From the NCBI RefSeq assembly GCF_041359055.1, contig NZ_JBGJKZ010000003.1, positions 186,001-250,000 on the forward strand: a stretch of 64,000 nucleotides of DNA, in the 5' to 3' direction. Shown one piece after another: positions 43,650 to 52,930 of this stretch. Below the pieces are notes generated by a model. The model ran no database searches and had not been told where the DNA came from. It saw only the letters and a list, made by a program, of their open reading frames with translations. This DNA is from Paenalcaligenes hominis_A (GTDB lineage Bacteria > Pseudomonadota > Gammaproteobacteria > Burkholderiales > Burkholderiaceae_B). The translations under genes and the position numbers were made by a program. Every line of letters begins with the position of its first letter. The stretch's first letter is position 1.

Positions 43650-45110
43650 ATGCAAATTCGCACCACTCGTCTTTATCATGCTTTAGGTAGCGCCTGCTTG
43701 GTCGCCGCACTAAGTCTTGGTGTCAGCACAAGCCCTGTGCAGGCACAAACGTCTTCGCCTGCTGTGGTGCTGCCAGATTTTTCTCAAATTGTTGAGCAAA
43801 CAGAAAAATCTGTAGTGAATATTCGCACTACAGAATCCATCCCTGTACGTCCTGTACGTGGTGGTGGCAACGACCCATACGATTTGTTTAGGTGGTTTTT
43901 TGGTCCAGATGTAATGCCACATGGCCCTGGCGCTAGCCCGCATGGTGGTAACTCAGCTCCACAAGAAGAACGTGTGGTGCCACGCGGTGTAGGCTCAGGT
44001 TTTATCATTTCTAAAGATGGTTATATCTTAACGAATAACCATGTTATTGCTGACGCCAAAGATATTTTCGTCACGTTAGTTGATGGCAAAGAATACAAAG
44101 CCAAGGTGATTGGTGCTGATGAGCGCACAGATGTGGCCTTGATTAAAGTAGAGGCCGATGATTTACCGCCCTTGAAAATTGGTAGCCCTAGTGCTTTGAA
44201 AAAAGGGCAGTGGGTCATGGCAATTGGTTCACCTTTTGGTTTGGACTCCACTGTGACTGTTGGAATTGTTAGTGCTATTAATCGTGATACAGGCGATTAT
44301 TTACCATTTATTCAAACCGACGTAGCCGTTAACCCAGGTAATTCAGGTGGTCCCTTACTTAACCTATCTGGTGAAGTGGTTGGGGTGAACTCCCAAATTA
44401 TTTCACGTAGTGGTGGTTTCATGGGTATCTCGTTAGCCATTCCTATTGACGAGGCCATGAACGTAGTTGAGCAGTTAAAAACCCACGGTCGAGTGACTCG
44501 CGGTAGAATAGGGGTGCAAATTACCGATGTTAGCGAAGAGGTCGCTAAAGCTCTAGGTCTAAAAGACAGCAAAGGGGCTTTGGTCAGTAATGTCGAGGAA
44601 AACGGTCCTGCAGCAAAAGCGGGTATACGTAATGGCGATGTGATCTTGCGCTTTGGTGACAAAGAGATCAAACAAATGAGCGATCTTCCTCGTATCGTAG
44701 GCTCTGTCCAACCAGGCACTCAAGTCGATGTACAAGTATGGCGCAAAGGTAAAACCCATACAGTCAAAGCCGAAGTGGGCGAGCTCACTACTGGCACAGC
44801 CGTCGCAGAAAAACCCGAAGCCACGGTATCGGTTGACCGCTTAGGTTTACAAATTGAAGCCTTAGCGGCTAATGAACAACAGCGCTTAGGTATCAGTGGT
44901 GGGGTAAAGGTTAAACAAGCTGCGGCTCCTGCTAGTGCAGCCGGTATTGCCGAAGGCGATATTATTGTGCAAATCAATAACCATGACGATTTAGATGTCG
45001 GTAATTACGAGCGCATAGTAAAATCATTATCTGCTAATGAAAATGTAGCGCTATTAGTTGTACGTGGAAATAATGCCCAGTGGGTTGTAGTAAAACCAAA
45101 CACTAAATAA
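43650..45110 (+). CDS. degP: Periplasmic Do-family serine protease (DegP/MucD)
   Basis: A 486-residue HtrA protease/chaperone. It has a signal peptide ending STSPVQAQ, a trypsin-like domain with catalytic His131 (LTNNHVI), Asp161 (RTDVALIKV) and Ser232 (NPGNSGGPL), and two PDZ domains (about 285-375 and 395-480; RGRIGVQITDVSEEV, GGVKVKQAAAPASAAG). It degrades or refolds damaged envelope proteins and is the usual sigma-E target. ATG 43650 is chosen because GGAG lies eight to nine bases upstream; GTG 43641 overlaps that site. Last gene of the sigma-E module. Confidence 0.95.
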   Translation: MQIRTTRLYHALGSACLVAALSLGVSTSPVQAQTSSPAVVLPDFSQIVEQTEKSVVNIRTTESIPVRPVRGGGNDPYDLFRWFFGPDVMPHGPGASPHGGNSAPQEERVVPRGVGSGFIISKDGYILTNNHVIADAKDIFVTLVDGKEYKAKVIGADERTDVALIKVEADDLPPLKIGSPSALKKGQWVMAIGSPFGLDSTVTVGIVSAINRDTGDYLPFIQTDVAVNPGNSGGPLLNLSGEVVGVNSQIISRSGGFMGISLAIPIDEAMNVVEQLKTHGRVTRGRIGVQITDVSEEVAKALGLKDSKGALVSNVEENGPAAKAGIRNGDVILRFGDKEIKQMSDLPRIVGSVQPGTQVDVQVWRKGKTHTVKAEVGELTTGTAVAEKPEATVSVDRLGLQIEALAANEQQRLGISGGVKVKQAAAPASAAGIAEGDIIVQINNHDDLDVGNYERIVKSLSANENVALLVVRGNNAQWVVVKPNTK

Positions 45111-45144
45111 TTCACGTAATAAAAGGCTAAAATAGCAATCAACA

Positions 45145-45167
45145 GGGGCGCCCTGAGCGCCCCTTTT
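45145..45167 (+). terminator. Intrinsic terminator between degP and lepA
   Basis: GGGGCGC (45145-45151), loop CCTGA, GCGCCCC (45157-45163) and TTTT. The T run is short, so some read-through into lepA is possible. Confidence 0.75.
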
Positions 45168-45216
45168 CTGTCGTATGTACAGAGTCCGATTAACAGGTGT
45201 TTTTTTATTTAGGTCT

Positions 45217-47013
45217 ATGGATCTTATCCGCAACTTTTCTATTATTGCTCATATTGACCACGGTAAATCTACCTTGGCCGATCGTCTAATTCAACGCTGT
45301 GGAGGACTCGAAGACCGTGAAATGTCGACACAGGTTCTGGATTCGATGGATATCGAACGAGAACGTGGCATTACTATTAAAGCCCAAACCGCAGCCCTCA
45401 GCTATCAAGCCAAAGACGGTAATACCTACCGCTTAAATTTAATCGATACTCCAGGGCACGTTGACTTTTCTTACGAGGTCAGCCGTTCGCTACAAGCTTG
45501 CGAGGGCGCGTTGTTAGTAGTGGACGCATCTCAAGGCGTAGAGGCGCAAACCGTTGCCACGTGTTATACCGCCCTAGAGCAAGACCTAGAGGTCATTCCT
45601 GTTTTAAATAAAATTGATTTACCTTCCGCAGACCCTGATGCTGCGCGTCAGGAAATCGAAGACGTCATCGGCATTGATGCCTCCGAGGCTATTGAGGCCA
45701 GTGCTAAAACAGGTCAAGGCATTGATGATATTCTTGAAGCCATTGTGGCTCATATCCCTGCTCCTGAAGGCGACCCCGACGGCCCCTTACAAGCCCTAAT
45801 CATTGACTCATGGTTTGATAACTATGTAGGGGTAGTGATGCTGGTGCGTATCGTGAATGGCGTTATGAAGCACCGTGATAAAATTCAACTCATGGCTAAC
45901 GGCTCCAATCACATTTGTGAGCAAATTGGCACTTTCACACCAAAAGCCACTCCGGTCGACCAGTTATCAGCCGGAGAGGTTGGCTTTGTAGTAACTGGTA
46001 TCAAAGAGCTAGAGCAAGCCAAAGTTGGTGATACCATTACTCATAGTGGTAACAAAGCTGCTCCTTCACCGTTACCTGGTTTTAAAGAGGTTAAGCCGCA
46101 GGTTTTCGCTGGTGTGTATCCGGTAGAAAGCAGTGAGTACGACCAATTACGAGACTCGTTAGAAAAACTAAAACTGAACGATGCGTCGCTGATGTTTGAA
46201 CCCGAGGTCTCACAAGCCCTAGGGTTTGGCTTTAGATGCGGCTTTTTGGGTTTGCTGCACCTAGAGATCGTGCAAGAGCGCCTAGAGCGAGAGTTCGATA
46301 TGGATATCATTACCACTGCACCGTCAGTGGTTTACGAGGTTCATCGCAACGACGGTGAAGTGCTCATGATTGATAGCCCATCACGCATGCCCGAGGTCGG
46401 TCAAATTGCTGAAATTCGTGAGCCTATAGTTGAAGTCACCTTATTAATGCCTCAGGACTATGTTGGTCCTGTGATGACGCTGTGTAATCAAAAGCGTGGG
46501 GTGCAATTAAATATGACGTACTTAGGGCGTCAGGTTAGCCTAGTGTATGAAATTCCGTTAGCTGAAATTGTGCTAGATTTCTTTGATCGGCTAAAGTCGG
46601 TTTCCCGCGGCTATGCTTCCATGGATTACGAGTTCAAAGAGTATCGCTCCGCAGAGGTGGTAAAAGTTGACCTCTTAATTAACGGTGACCGAGTCGATGC
46701 TTTATCCATGATTGTGCATCGCTTGAACGCACGTTACCGAGGGCGTGAAGTGGTCTCCAAGATGCGCGGTATTATTCCACGTCAAATGTTTGATATTGCC
46801 ATTCAAGCAGCCATTGGTGCCGAGGTAATTGCACGGGAAAACGTTAAAGCCTTGCGCAAGAACGTGCTAGCGAAATGTTACGGTGGTGATATTTCTCGCA
46901 AGAAAAAACTGATCGAGAAGCAAAAAGAAGGTAAAAAACGCATGAAACAAGTAGGGAACGTAGAGATCCCTCAAGAGGCGTTCCTTGCCATTTTACAAGT
47001 CGAAGACAAATAA
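45217..47013 (+). CDS. lepA: Translation elongation factor 4 (LepA)
   Basis: A 598-residue ribosomal GTPase. It has G1 AHIDHGKSTLADRL, G2 RGITIKAQ, G3 DTPGHVDF, G4 NKIDLP and G5 SAKTGQG, then EF-G-like domains and the LepA-specific C-terminal domain with YRGREVVSKMRGIIPRQMFDIAIQ and KNVLAKCYGGDISRKKKL. It acts on elongating or initiating ribosomes under stress. ATG 45217 (MDLIRNFSIIAHIDHG) is the family start; the frame is open 14 codons upstream. lepB follows. Confidence 0.97.
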   Translation: MDLIRNFSIIAHIDHGKSTLADRLIQRCGGLEDREMSTQVLDSMDIERERGITIKAQTAALSYQAKDGNTYRLNLIDTPGHVDFSYEVSRSLQACEGALLVVDASQGVEAQTVATCYTALEQDLEVIPVLNKIDLPSADPDAARQEIEDVIGIDASEAIEASAKTGQGIDDILEAIVAHIPAPEGDPDGPLQALIIDSWFDNYVGVVMLVRIVNGVMKHRDKIQLMANGSNHICEQIGTFTPKATPVDQLSAGEVGFVVTGIKELEQAKVGDTITHSGNKAAPSPLPGFKEVKPQVFAGVYPVESSEYDQLRDSLEKLKLNDASLMFEPEVSQALGFGFRCGFLGLLHLEIVQERLEREFDMDIITTAPSVVYEVHRNDGEVLMIDSPSRMPEVGQIAEIREPIVEVTLLMPQDYVGPVMTLCNQKRGVQLNMTYLGRQVSLVYEIPLAEIVLDFFDRLKSVSRGYASMDYEFKEYRSAEVVKVDLLINGDRVDALSMIVHRLNARYRGREVVSKMRGIIPRQMFDIAIQAAIGAEVIARENVKALRKNVLAKCYGGDISRKKKLIEKQKEGKKRMKQVGNVEIPQEAFLAILQVEDK

Positions 47014-47028
47014 GAAACGGTGTTATCT

Positions 47029-47913
47029 ATGCGTTGGGATTTCTCGCTTATATTATTTATTTTGTTGGTGATTACTGGGGTCGTTTGGTTTTGGGACAAG
47101 TACTCTCTAGCGGCCAAACGCAAACAGCGTGTTGAAGAGGCTGCAGCCAGTGTGCCTTTTGTGCCCGGCCTTAGTGCAGAGCAACAGCAAGAGTTACGCG
47201 AGGAAGCCCGTACAAAAGCCGCTCGTATGGCTTGGTGGGTTGAGTACGGGGTCAGTTTCTTTCCCGTTATTCTTTTTGTGTTTGTATTACGTTCGTTCAT
47301 ATTTGAACCATTTCGTATACCGTCTGGCTCCATGTTGCCCACATTGCAAAATGGAGATTTTATTTTGGTAAATAAATTCCAATATGGTGTACGGCTGCCC
47401 GTCGTAAATAAAAAAGTTATCCCACTAGGTACACCTAAAGCGGGTGATGTATTGGTGTTTAGGTATCCGGTTGACCCCAGTATTGATTATATTAAGCGCG
47501 TGGTGGGCGTGCCGGGCGATACCGTGCGTTATGAAAACAAGCAACTCTACATTAATGACAGTCCCGTAGAAAACAGCTCGGTAGGACAGTACTTTGAGCC
47601 CGATCGTGCTGGCTATACGACTGAGTATGCCGAGTTGTTAGGTGAAACCTCGCACCATATCTTGCTTAATAAACAGCCTAACCAAGACTACATGCCTATA
47701 GTACGGTTCCCGTATTATGACAATTGCACTTACGGACGTCAGGCCATAGAGTGTGTAGTGCCTGAAGGACAGTATTTTGTGATGGGGGACAACCGTGATA
47801 ACAGCTTAGATAGCCGTTATTGGGGTTTTGTACCAGATGAAAATGTAGTGGGTCGCGCATTTTTTATTTGGATGAATTTTAGCGAACCCAGTCGAATAGG
47901 ACGATTCCACTAA
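47029..47913 (+). CDS. lepB: Signal peptidase I
   Basis: A 294-residue inner-membrane peptidase that cuts signal peptides from exported proteins. There are two N-terminal membrane segments (about 4-22 and 76-95). The catalytic domain has Ser101 in RIPSGSMLPTL and Lys156 in DYIKRVVGVPGD, then MGDNRDNSLDSRYWGFV. ATG 47029 gives the family start (MRWDFSLILF); GTG 47020 is possible. Its TAA overlaps the rnc ATG (TAATG). Confidence 0.96.
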   Translation: MRWDFSLILFILLVITGVVWFWDKYSLAAKRKQRVEEAAASVPFVPGLSAEQQQELREEARTKAARMAWWVEYGVSFFPVILFVFVLRSFIFEPFRIPSGSMLPTLQNGDFILVNKFQYGVRLPVVNKKVIPLGTPKAGDVLVFRYPVDPSIDYIKRVVGVPGDTVRYENKQLYINDSPVENSSVGQYFEPDRAGYTTEYAELLGETSHHILLNKQPNQDYMPIVRFPYYDNCTYGRQAIECVVPEGQYFVMGDNRDNSLDSRYWGFVPDENVVGRAFFIWMNFSEPSRIGRFH

Positions 47914-48635
47914 TGCTAGCACGGCTTTCTCGCTTACAGGATGCGATTGATTATCAGTTCAAACAGCCCGAGTTGTTAGAACAAGCTGTGACTCATCGCA
48001 GCCACAACGCCAAGCATAACGAACGCCTCGAGTTTTTGGGCGATTCGGTGCTGAATTTTGTGGTGGCCTCGTTGCTCTACAACCAGTTTGATCGCATTGA
48101 CGAGGGTGATTTGTCACGTCTACGTGCTAATTTGGTCAAACAGTCCACCTTGGCCGATATTGCACAAAAATTAGCTTTGGCGGATTATTTGCGCTTGGGC
48201 GAGGGCGAGCTAAAAAGCGGTGGTTTTAGACGCCCTTCGATTTTGTCAGATGCTCTTGAGGCCATCTTTGGTGCGGTGTATTTAGATGGTGGTTTTGATG
48301 CCGCTGCCTATGTGGTGGGGCGTCAATACGAGCCCATTTTGTTAACCGTGGACCCTAAAACATTGGGCAAAGACCCTAAAACCCTACTCCAAGAAATGCT
48401 ACAAGGTCGTCGCATGGAGCTGCCTGTGTATTTAGTTATCGCCACCCATGGTGCCGCGCATAGTCAAATCTTTGATGTAGAGTGCCGTATAGACCGCTTA
48501 GATATTGTTGTTCAGGCCAGTGGCAGCAGCCGACGTGCAGCAGAACAAGCCGCTGCCTTGCAGGCTATTGATCAAGTCCAAGCTATAGAGCCAGCCAAAA
48601 GCCCGCGTTCCGCGCGTCGTCATCGTCCTGCCTAA
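47913..48635 (+). CDS. rnc: Ribonuclease III
   Basis: A 240-residue double-strand RNA endonuclease for rRNA and mRNA processing. The catalytic domain has the signature ERLEFLGDSVLNFVVA (about 38-53) and the second acidic site DALEAIFGAVYLDGG. The dsRNA-binding domain (about 155-222) has DPKTLLQEMLQGR and GSSRRAAEQAAALQAI. The C-terminal tail is Arg-rich and not conserved. It is overlapped by one base with lepB and leads into era. Confidence 0.96.
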   Translation: MLARLSRLQDAIDYQFKQPELLEQAVTHRSHNAKHNERLEFLGDSVLNFVVASLLYNQFDRIDEGDLSRLRANLVKQSTLADIAQKLALADYLRLGEGELKSGGFRRPSILSDALEAIFGAVYLDGGFDAAAYVVGRQYEPILLTVDPKTLGKDPKTLLQEMLQGRRMELPVYLVIATHGAAHSQIFDVECRIDRLDIVVQASGSSRRAAEQAAALQAIDQVQAIEPAKSPRSARRHRPA

Positions 48636-48650
48636 AAAATTGATACAGTT

Positions 48651-49541
48651 ATGAGTACACCTGAATTTAAATGTGGTTTTGTTACGGTAGTAGGACGCCC
48701 AAACGTGGGAAAGTCCACACTTACTAATGCGTTAGTCGGGGCAAAAATTTCTATTGTGTCGCGTAAAGCGCAGACCACGCGGCATCGCATCCATAGTGTC
48801 TTAACACGTGACAACGAGCAGTTTGTGTTTGTGGATACACCGGGCTTTCAAACGCGTCACGGTGGGTTGATGAACCGCATGATGAATCGTGTAGTAACTC
48901 AGTCTTTAACCGATGTGGATGTGGTGCTTCATGTGGTGGAAGCGGGGAAGTGGAATGCGGGTGATGAACAATTAATTCCTTTGTTACCTAAAGACGCCAA
49001 GGTCATCTTAGTCATAAATAAAGTCGATTTAATTAAAAATAAAACCGACTTGCTGCCTTATATTGCACAGGTTAGTGCTCAGTTTGATTATGCTGCGGTA
49101 ATTCCTATCAGTGCAGAGCGCGGTGTGCAGCTAGATACTCTCTTAGATGAAATTGCGCGCTTTTTACCTGTGAATGAGCCTATGTTTGATGAGGACACGC
49201 TCACAGATCGCTCCATGCGTTTTATTGCTGCAGAAATTCTTCGCGAAAAAGTTTTTCGTTTGGTCGGAGACGAATTGCCATATGGCTGTGCTGTCATGAT
49301 CGAGCAATGGGATGAAAATGAGTCCGGGGCGCGTATTGCGGCATGTATTTTGGTAGAGCGCGAAGGGCATCGCCCGATCTTATTAGGGGCCAATGGCACT
49401 CATATGAAGCGCATAGCCACTGAGGCACGGCAAGACATTCAAAATCTGCTTGAAAAGCCCGTGTTTTTAGATGTGTATGTAAAAGTGCGTCGTGGCTGGA
49501 CCGAGCGTGAGTCAACGCTACGTGAACTAGGGCATGAGTAA
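48651..49541 (+). CDS. era: GTPase Era
   Basis: A 296-residue ribosome-assembly GTPase. It has G1 GRPNVGKSTLTN, G2 QTTRHRIHS, G3 DTPGF, G4 NKVDL and G5 ISAERG, and a C-terminal KH domain (about 210-290) with GANGTHMKRIATEARQDIQ. It binds the 3' end of 16S rRNA during 30S maturation. Its stop overlaps recO by eight bases, as part of the lepB-rnc-era-recO cluster. Confidence 0.97.
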   Translation: MSTPEFKCGFVTVVGRPNVGKSTLTNALVGAKISIVSRKAQTTRHRIHSVLTRDNEQFVFVDTPGFQTRHGGLMNRMMNRVVTQSLTDVDVVLHVVEAGKWNAGDEQLIPLLPKDAKVILVINKVDLIKNKTDLLPYIAQVSAQFDYAAVIPISAERGVQLDTLLDEIARFLPVNEPMFDEDTLTDRSMRFIAAEILREKVFRLVGDELPYGCAVMIEQWDENESGARIAACILVEREGHRPILLGANGTHMKRIATEARQDIQNLLEKPVFLDVYVKVRRGWTERESTLRELGHE

Positions 49542-50127
49542 ACGCCAACGTGTGGCAGAGGCTCCGGCCTATTTATTACATGCGGTTGCCTGGAAAGAAA
49601 CCTCGTTAATCACTCAAATGTTTAGCCGCGATCATGGCATAGTGGCATTAGTGGCTAAAGGCGCAAAACGTCCGTATTCTGCATTAAAACCGGTCTTGCT
49701 TAATTTTCAGCCATTGTTGCTGTCATGGAGCGGTGCTAACGAAGTAAAAACGCTAACCAAAGCAGAAATCATGGGGTTACACCCGCTAAGTGGACGTAAC
49801 TTAATGCCTGCTTGGTATATGAATGAATTAATTATGCGTTTGTTACCGCGTGAAGACCCACATCCAGCGCTATTTGACCAGTATAAAAATGCGTTACAGC
49901 GTTTGGCTGCTAGCGGCACTGCCACCGCCCCTATTCTAAGGGAGTTTGAGTGGTTTTTATTACAAGAAACGGGTTATGGTATGGATGAGCCAATGCCTGA
50001 CTTTTTGGAGTTAGACAACGAGGTAGGATTACGCCAGCGCTTGCGCGAACGCATTGATTACCTTTTGGGGCGGCCTTTGCGCACGCGCGCTGTGTTAATG
50101 GAGCTCCAGCACTATGGTCGAAACTAA
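49534..50127 (+). CDS. recO: DNA repair protein RecO, short form
   Basis: A 197-residue protein clearly related to RecO: the N-terminal OB-fold has AYLLHAVAWKETSLITQMFSR and VALVAKGAKRPYSALKP, then YMNELIMRLLPREDPHP and LREFEWFLLQETGYGMD. It is about 45-60 residues shorter than usual (about 240). The middle section after the ETGYG block, which often carries a zinc-binding or loop region, is missing, and the protein runs straight into the C-terminal RIDYLLGRPLRTRAVL helix pair. RecO loads RecA and anneals single strands. It overlaps era by eight bases and the next gene by 14. Confidence 0.88.
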   Translation: MSKRQRVAEAPAYLLHAVAWKETSLITQMFSRDHGIVALVAKGAKRPYSALKPVLLNFQPLLLSWSGANEVKTLTKAEIMGLHPLSGRNLMPAWYMNELIMRLLPREDPHPALFDQYKNALQRLAASGTATAPILREFEWFLLQETGYGMDEPMPDFLELDNEVGLRQRLRERIDYLLGRPLRTRAVLMELQHYGRN

Positions 50128-50695
50128 AACCAACACCCAAGTGGTAGTACTGGATACTTGTATTCTTATTTCTAATGTACTGCGCTTTTTAAGTTTAGGT
50201 TTAGCCCAAGCAGGGTATTTTCAGCCTGTATGGAGCCCTCACATTCGTGAGGAATGGTTGCGTAACGCATCGCGGTTATGGCAGGTCGAGCGCTCTGCAC
50301 TAGAGCAAGACTGGGAACAATGGGAGCACCAATTCCCGCGTGCAAATCAAGGCATCGTGTCTGGTTTTCAAGATGGGCTAAAATATAGTGACCCTAAAGA
50401 CTGGCATGTGATTGCGGCAGCCCGAGCGGCTCAGGCTAATTTTGCGGGTCAACCTGTCAGTATCTTGACTAAGAACAGCAAAGACTTTAATCGCAGTGAA
50501 CTAAAGCGCTTAGGGATTACGCGTTGGGCCCCTGATCGTTTTTTCTGTGCACTTTGGCCTCAGGCACAAACTCACCTACGTCTTTTGTTGCAGCAACTCC
50601 CTGTTGCAGTATGTGCGCCCGACAAAGCGCTACTATCAACCGAAGCACTATTAAAGCGCGAGCGATTATTTGATTTAGCTAGTCTTTGCGCTTAG
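50114..50695 (+). CDS. PIN-domain protein, putative ribonuclease
   Basis: A 193-residue protein with a PIN fold. Acidic residues are placed as in the family: Asp14 in VVVLDTCILISN, Glu in SPHIREEWLRNA, and YSDPKDWHVIAAARAA and LTKNSKDFNRSELKRLGI near the end. PIN proteins are Mg-dependent nucleases, often toxins. No small antitoxin gene sits next to it; it overlaps recO by 14 bases with GGAG for its own start, so it travels with the rnc-era-recO cluster. Function is unknown; a toxin role is not supported by the context. Confidence 0.8.
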   Translation: MVETKTNTQVVVLDTCILISNVLRFLSLGLAQAGYFQPVWSPHIREEWLRNASRLWQVERSALEQDWEQWEHQFPRANQGIVSGFQDGLKYSDPKDWHVIAAARAAQANFAGQPVSILTKNSKDFNRSELKRLGITRWAPDRFFCALWPQAQTHLRLLLQQLPVAVCAPDKALLSTEALLKRERLFDLASLCA

Positions 50696-50742
50696 TTATC
50701 TATGCCTACAGCTAGGCTTTGAATTTCCCTGTTGGAGTCCTT

Positions 50743-51651
50743 ATGAAGCAAGGTATTGCCTTATCGGTCGGTGCCTCTTTTTTATTTGCGGTAATTTATT
50801 ATTACGCAACACTCTTGCAGCCCATGACTGGTACTGAACTGTTTGCTTGGCGCATTGTATTGGGCATTCCCGCTTTAGCATTGTTAATTACACAGCTGCG
50901 TGCCTGGGATGAAATTAAACAAGTTGGATTACGTTTAATTAATGAGTTGCGTTTTTTTCTTTTTATGTTGCTGTGTGCTTTATTGTTTGGCATTCAAATG
51001 TGGTTATTTGTTTGGGCACCCGTACATAATAAAGCGCTGGATGTGTCATTAGGCTATTTTCTTTTACCATTGACCATGGTGGTAGCAGGACGAGTGGTTT
51101 ATAAAGAAAAACTGAGTCGACTGCAGAAAATAGCTGTGGGCTTTGCGGTATTGGGGGTGTTGCATGAGTTTGGGCGTAATTATTCGTTTTCTTGGGCGAC
51201 TGCTTTAGTCGCGTTTGGGTATCCGCCTTATTTTATGTTGCGTCGTCATTTGCGATTGGGTGCTTTAACAGGGTTGTGGTTTGATTTTAGCTTTTTGTTT
51301 GTGCCTACCTTGTATGTATTGTTTAGTCAGGAAGTAAGTCTTAAACAAACATTTTTAAATACACCACATTTTTTTTGGCAAGTGCCTTTGTTTGGTTTGT
51401 TAAGCTCTATCGCATTGGCCTTTTATTTAAGCTCAAGTCGCTTATTGCCTTTGGGTTTATTTGGATTACTGGGTTATGTGGAACCCATACTTTTATTTTG
51501 GGTGGCGTTTTTATTGATTGGTGAGCCTATTCAACCAGGTGAGTGGTGGACCTATATTCCTATCTGGATTGCAGTAGGCATAGTAGTAAGTGAAATTGTT
51601 TGGCAACTGTATAAAGACTGGCGTTGTGGGCGCTTGGTATTAAAAAGCTAA
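50743..51651 (+). CDS. RarD/EamA family permease
   Basis: A 302-residue inner-membrane protein with about ten hydrophobic segments. It resembles the RarD branch of the drug/metabolite transporter superfamily: GASFLFAVIYYYATLLQPM, ELFAWRIVLGIPAL, NKALDVSLGYFLLPL and LGLFGLLGYVEPILLFWVAF. RarD itself is poorly characterised; the substrate is unknown. ATG 50743, six bases after GGAG, is preferred over TTG 50719. A strong terminator follows. Confidence 0.85.
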   Translation: MKQGIALSVGASFLFAVIYYYATLLQPMTGTELFAWRIVLGIPALALLITQLRAWDEIKQVGLRLINELRFFLFMLLCALLFGIQMWLFVWAPVHNKALDVSLGYFLLPLTMVVAGRVVYKEKLSRLQKIAVGFAVLGVLHEFGRNYSFSWATALVAFGYPPYFMLRRHLRLGALTGLWFDFSFLFVPTLYVLFSQEVSLKQTFLNTPHFFWQVPLFGLLSSIALAFYLSSSRLLPLGLFGLLGYVEPILLFWVAFLLIGEPIQPGEWWTYIPIWIAVGIVVSEIVWQLYKDWRCGRLVLKS

Positions 51652-51660
51652 TGTGTAATA

Positions 51661-51693
51661 AAAAACGCCTCGCAGTTACGAGGCGTTTTTTTT
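51661..51693. terminator. Bidirectional intrinsic terminator
   Basis: AAAAACGCCTCG (51661-51672), loop CAGTTA, CGAGGCGTTTTT (51679-51690) and more T. It lies between the convergent RarD-like and Bax-inhibitor-like genes and is flanked by A and T runs, so it can act on both strands. Confidence 0.9.
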
Positions 51694-51709
51694 ATGGTGA
51701 ATAAGGCGT

Positions 51710-52411
51710 TTATTCGCGGTCACCACCTAAAATACCAAATAGAGCTAAGAGGTTGCTAAAGATATTATAGAGGCTGAGGTAAACCGATAAGGTCGCGCTG
51801 ATATAGTTGGTTTCACCGCCATTAATAATACGTTGTAAATCTACTAATAAAAACGCAGAAAAAATGGCAATAGCCATGACCGAAATGGTAAGCATTAAGG
51901 CTGGCATTTGTAAAAAGATATTCGCTAGTGCAGCTAAAATAAGAATAACAGCACCAATGAAAAGGAATTTTTGCATACCGCTGAAATCGCGTTTGCTGGT
52001 GCTGGCAATGCTGGCCATAACTCCAAATACTGCAGCGGTGCCGCCAAAGGCGAACATAATTAATTGAGTACCATTACTCATGCCCATGACGAAGCCAACT
52101 AGGCGTGAAAGCATAATGCCCATAAAAAAGGTGAAGGCTAATAGCAAAGCTACGCCCACAGAGCTGTTTTTATTGCGCTCAATGAGATACATCATGCCAA
52201 AGGCACCCACTAAAAATACAATCGCGCTCATTCCAGGGCTGGAGCCCAGAGCATAGGTAAGACCAGTGGCTAAGCCAAGCCAAGCCCCCAACACGGTAGG
52301 GATCATGGAGACTGCTAATAGCAAATAGGTATTACGTAGCACGCGGTTGCGCATGACAACGTTGGTTGCGCCTCCGTACTGGGAGGGCATATCAGGACGA
52401 TATTGATTCAT
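51710..52411 (-). CDS. Bax inhibitor-1 family membrane protein (YccA/YbhL-like)
   Basis: A 233-residue protein with seven membrane segments. It starts with the family block RNRVLRNTYLLLAVSMIPT and has the final segments LFSIF-like IFSAFLLVDLQRIINGGETNYISATLSVYLSLYNIFSNLLALFG cut at Asp-containing positions typical of BI-1 proteins. Members modulate FtsH protease or leak calcium; the target here is unknown. It stands alone, convergent with the RarD-like gene. Confidence 0.87.
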   Translation of the reverse strand: MNQYRPDMPSQYGGATNVVMRNRVLRNTYLLLAVSMIPTVLGAWLGLATGLTYALGSSPGMSAIVFLVGAFGMMYLIERNKNSSVGVALLLAFTFFMGIMLSRLVGFVMGMSNGTQLIMFAFGGTAAVFGVMASIASTSKRDFSGMQKFLFIGAVILILAALANIFLQMPALMLTISVMAIAIFSAFLLVDLQRIINGGETNYISATLSVYLSLYNIFSNLLALFGILGGDRE

Positions 52412-52488
52412 AACATTTCCTTAACAGCATAATTGAATAAAATAAGCATAGCTGACAATTAGCTGAATGATCAAGCATAATACGTGCT

Positions 52489-52929
52489 TTAACGGGACGG
52501 TAATTGATGCGCTCGTACATCGAACTGCCATTGTTGATATTGTCGCCAACGCTGACGAGCACTTTGTTTGTCTTGCTCTTGATCGGATACTATTTCTAGT
52601 ATGCGCTGAAACTGTGCAGCGGTAGAGGGACATTGATTGTCGAGATTTAATAACCAGATAGGTTCGGCAGGGTTGACCGTTAAGGGTTGTGGAGCGGTAT
52701 CCGTTAGCAAAATAGGGGTTTGTGCCGCTAATGGGTGCTGAACACTAACATGAGGTATAAACGCATCGGGTTCAAACCCCCACAATAATCGGTCGAACCG
52801 AGCAAGAGCGCGTTTATCAGAGTGGTAAATAATTAATTTGCGCCCGGCTAAATAGTGTTTACGCACTACCTGGCAGGCGGTGCGTAAACGATGGGGCGCG
52901 CCGAAAGCAAAATCGACGCGAGTTGTCAT
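52489..52929 (-). CDS. holC: DNA polymerase III subunit chi
   Basis: A 146-residue protein starting TRVDFAFGAPHRLRTACQVVRKHYLAGRKL cut short here; the pattern of a strand, a helix ending CQVVRKHY, and FDRLLWGFEPDAFIPHV is that of HolC. The chi subunit links the clamp loader to single-strand-binding protein at the fork. It begins one base after the pepA stop on the same strand, the same pepA-holC order as in E. coli. Confidence 0.9.
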   Translation of the reverse strand: MTTRVDFAFGAPHRLRTACQVVRKHYLAGRKLIIYHSDKRALARFDRLLWGFEPDAFIPHVSVQHPLAAQTPILLTDTAPQPLTVNPAEPIWLLNLDNQCPSTAAQFQRILEIVSDQEQDKQSARQRWRQYQQWQFDVRAHQLPSR

Positions 52930-52930
52930 A

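Noticed and set aside
50114..50695. Toxin-antitoxin pair
   Set aside because: Only the PIN gene is present; no small partner frame lies upstream or downstream.
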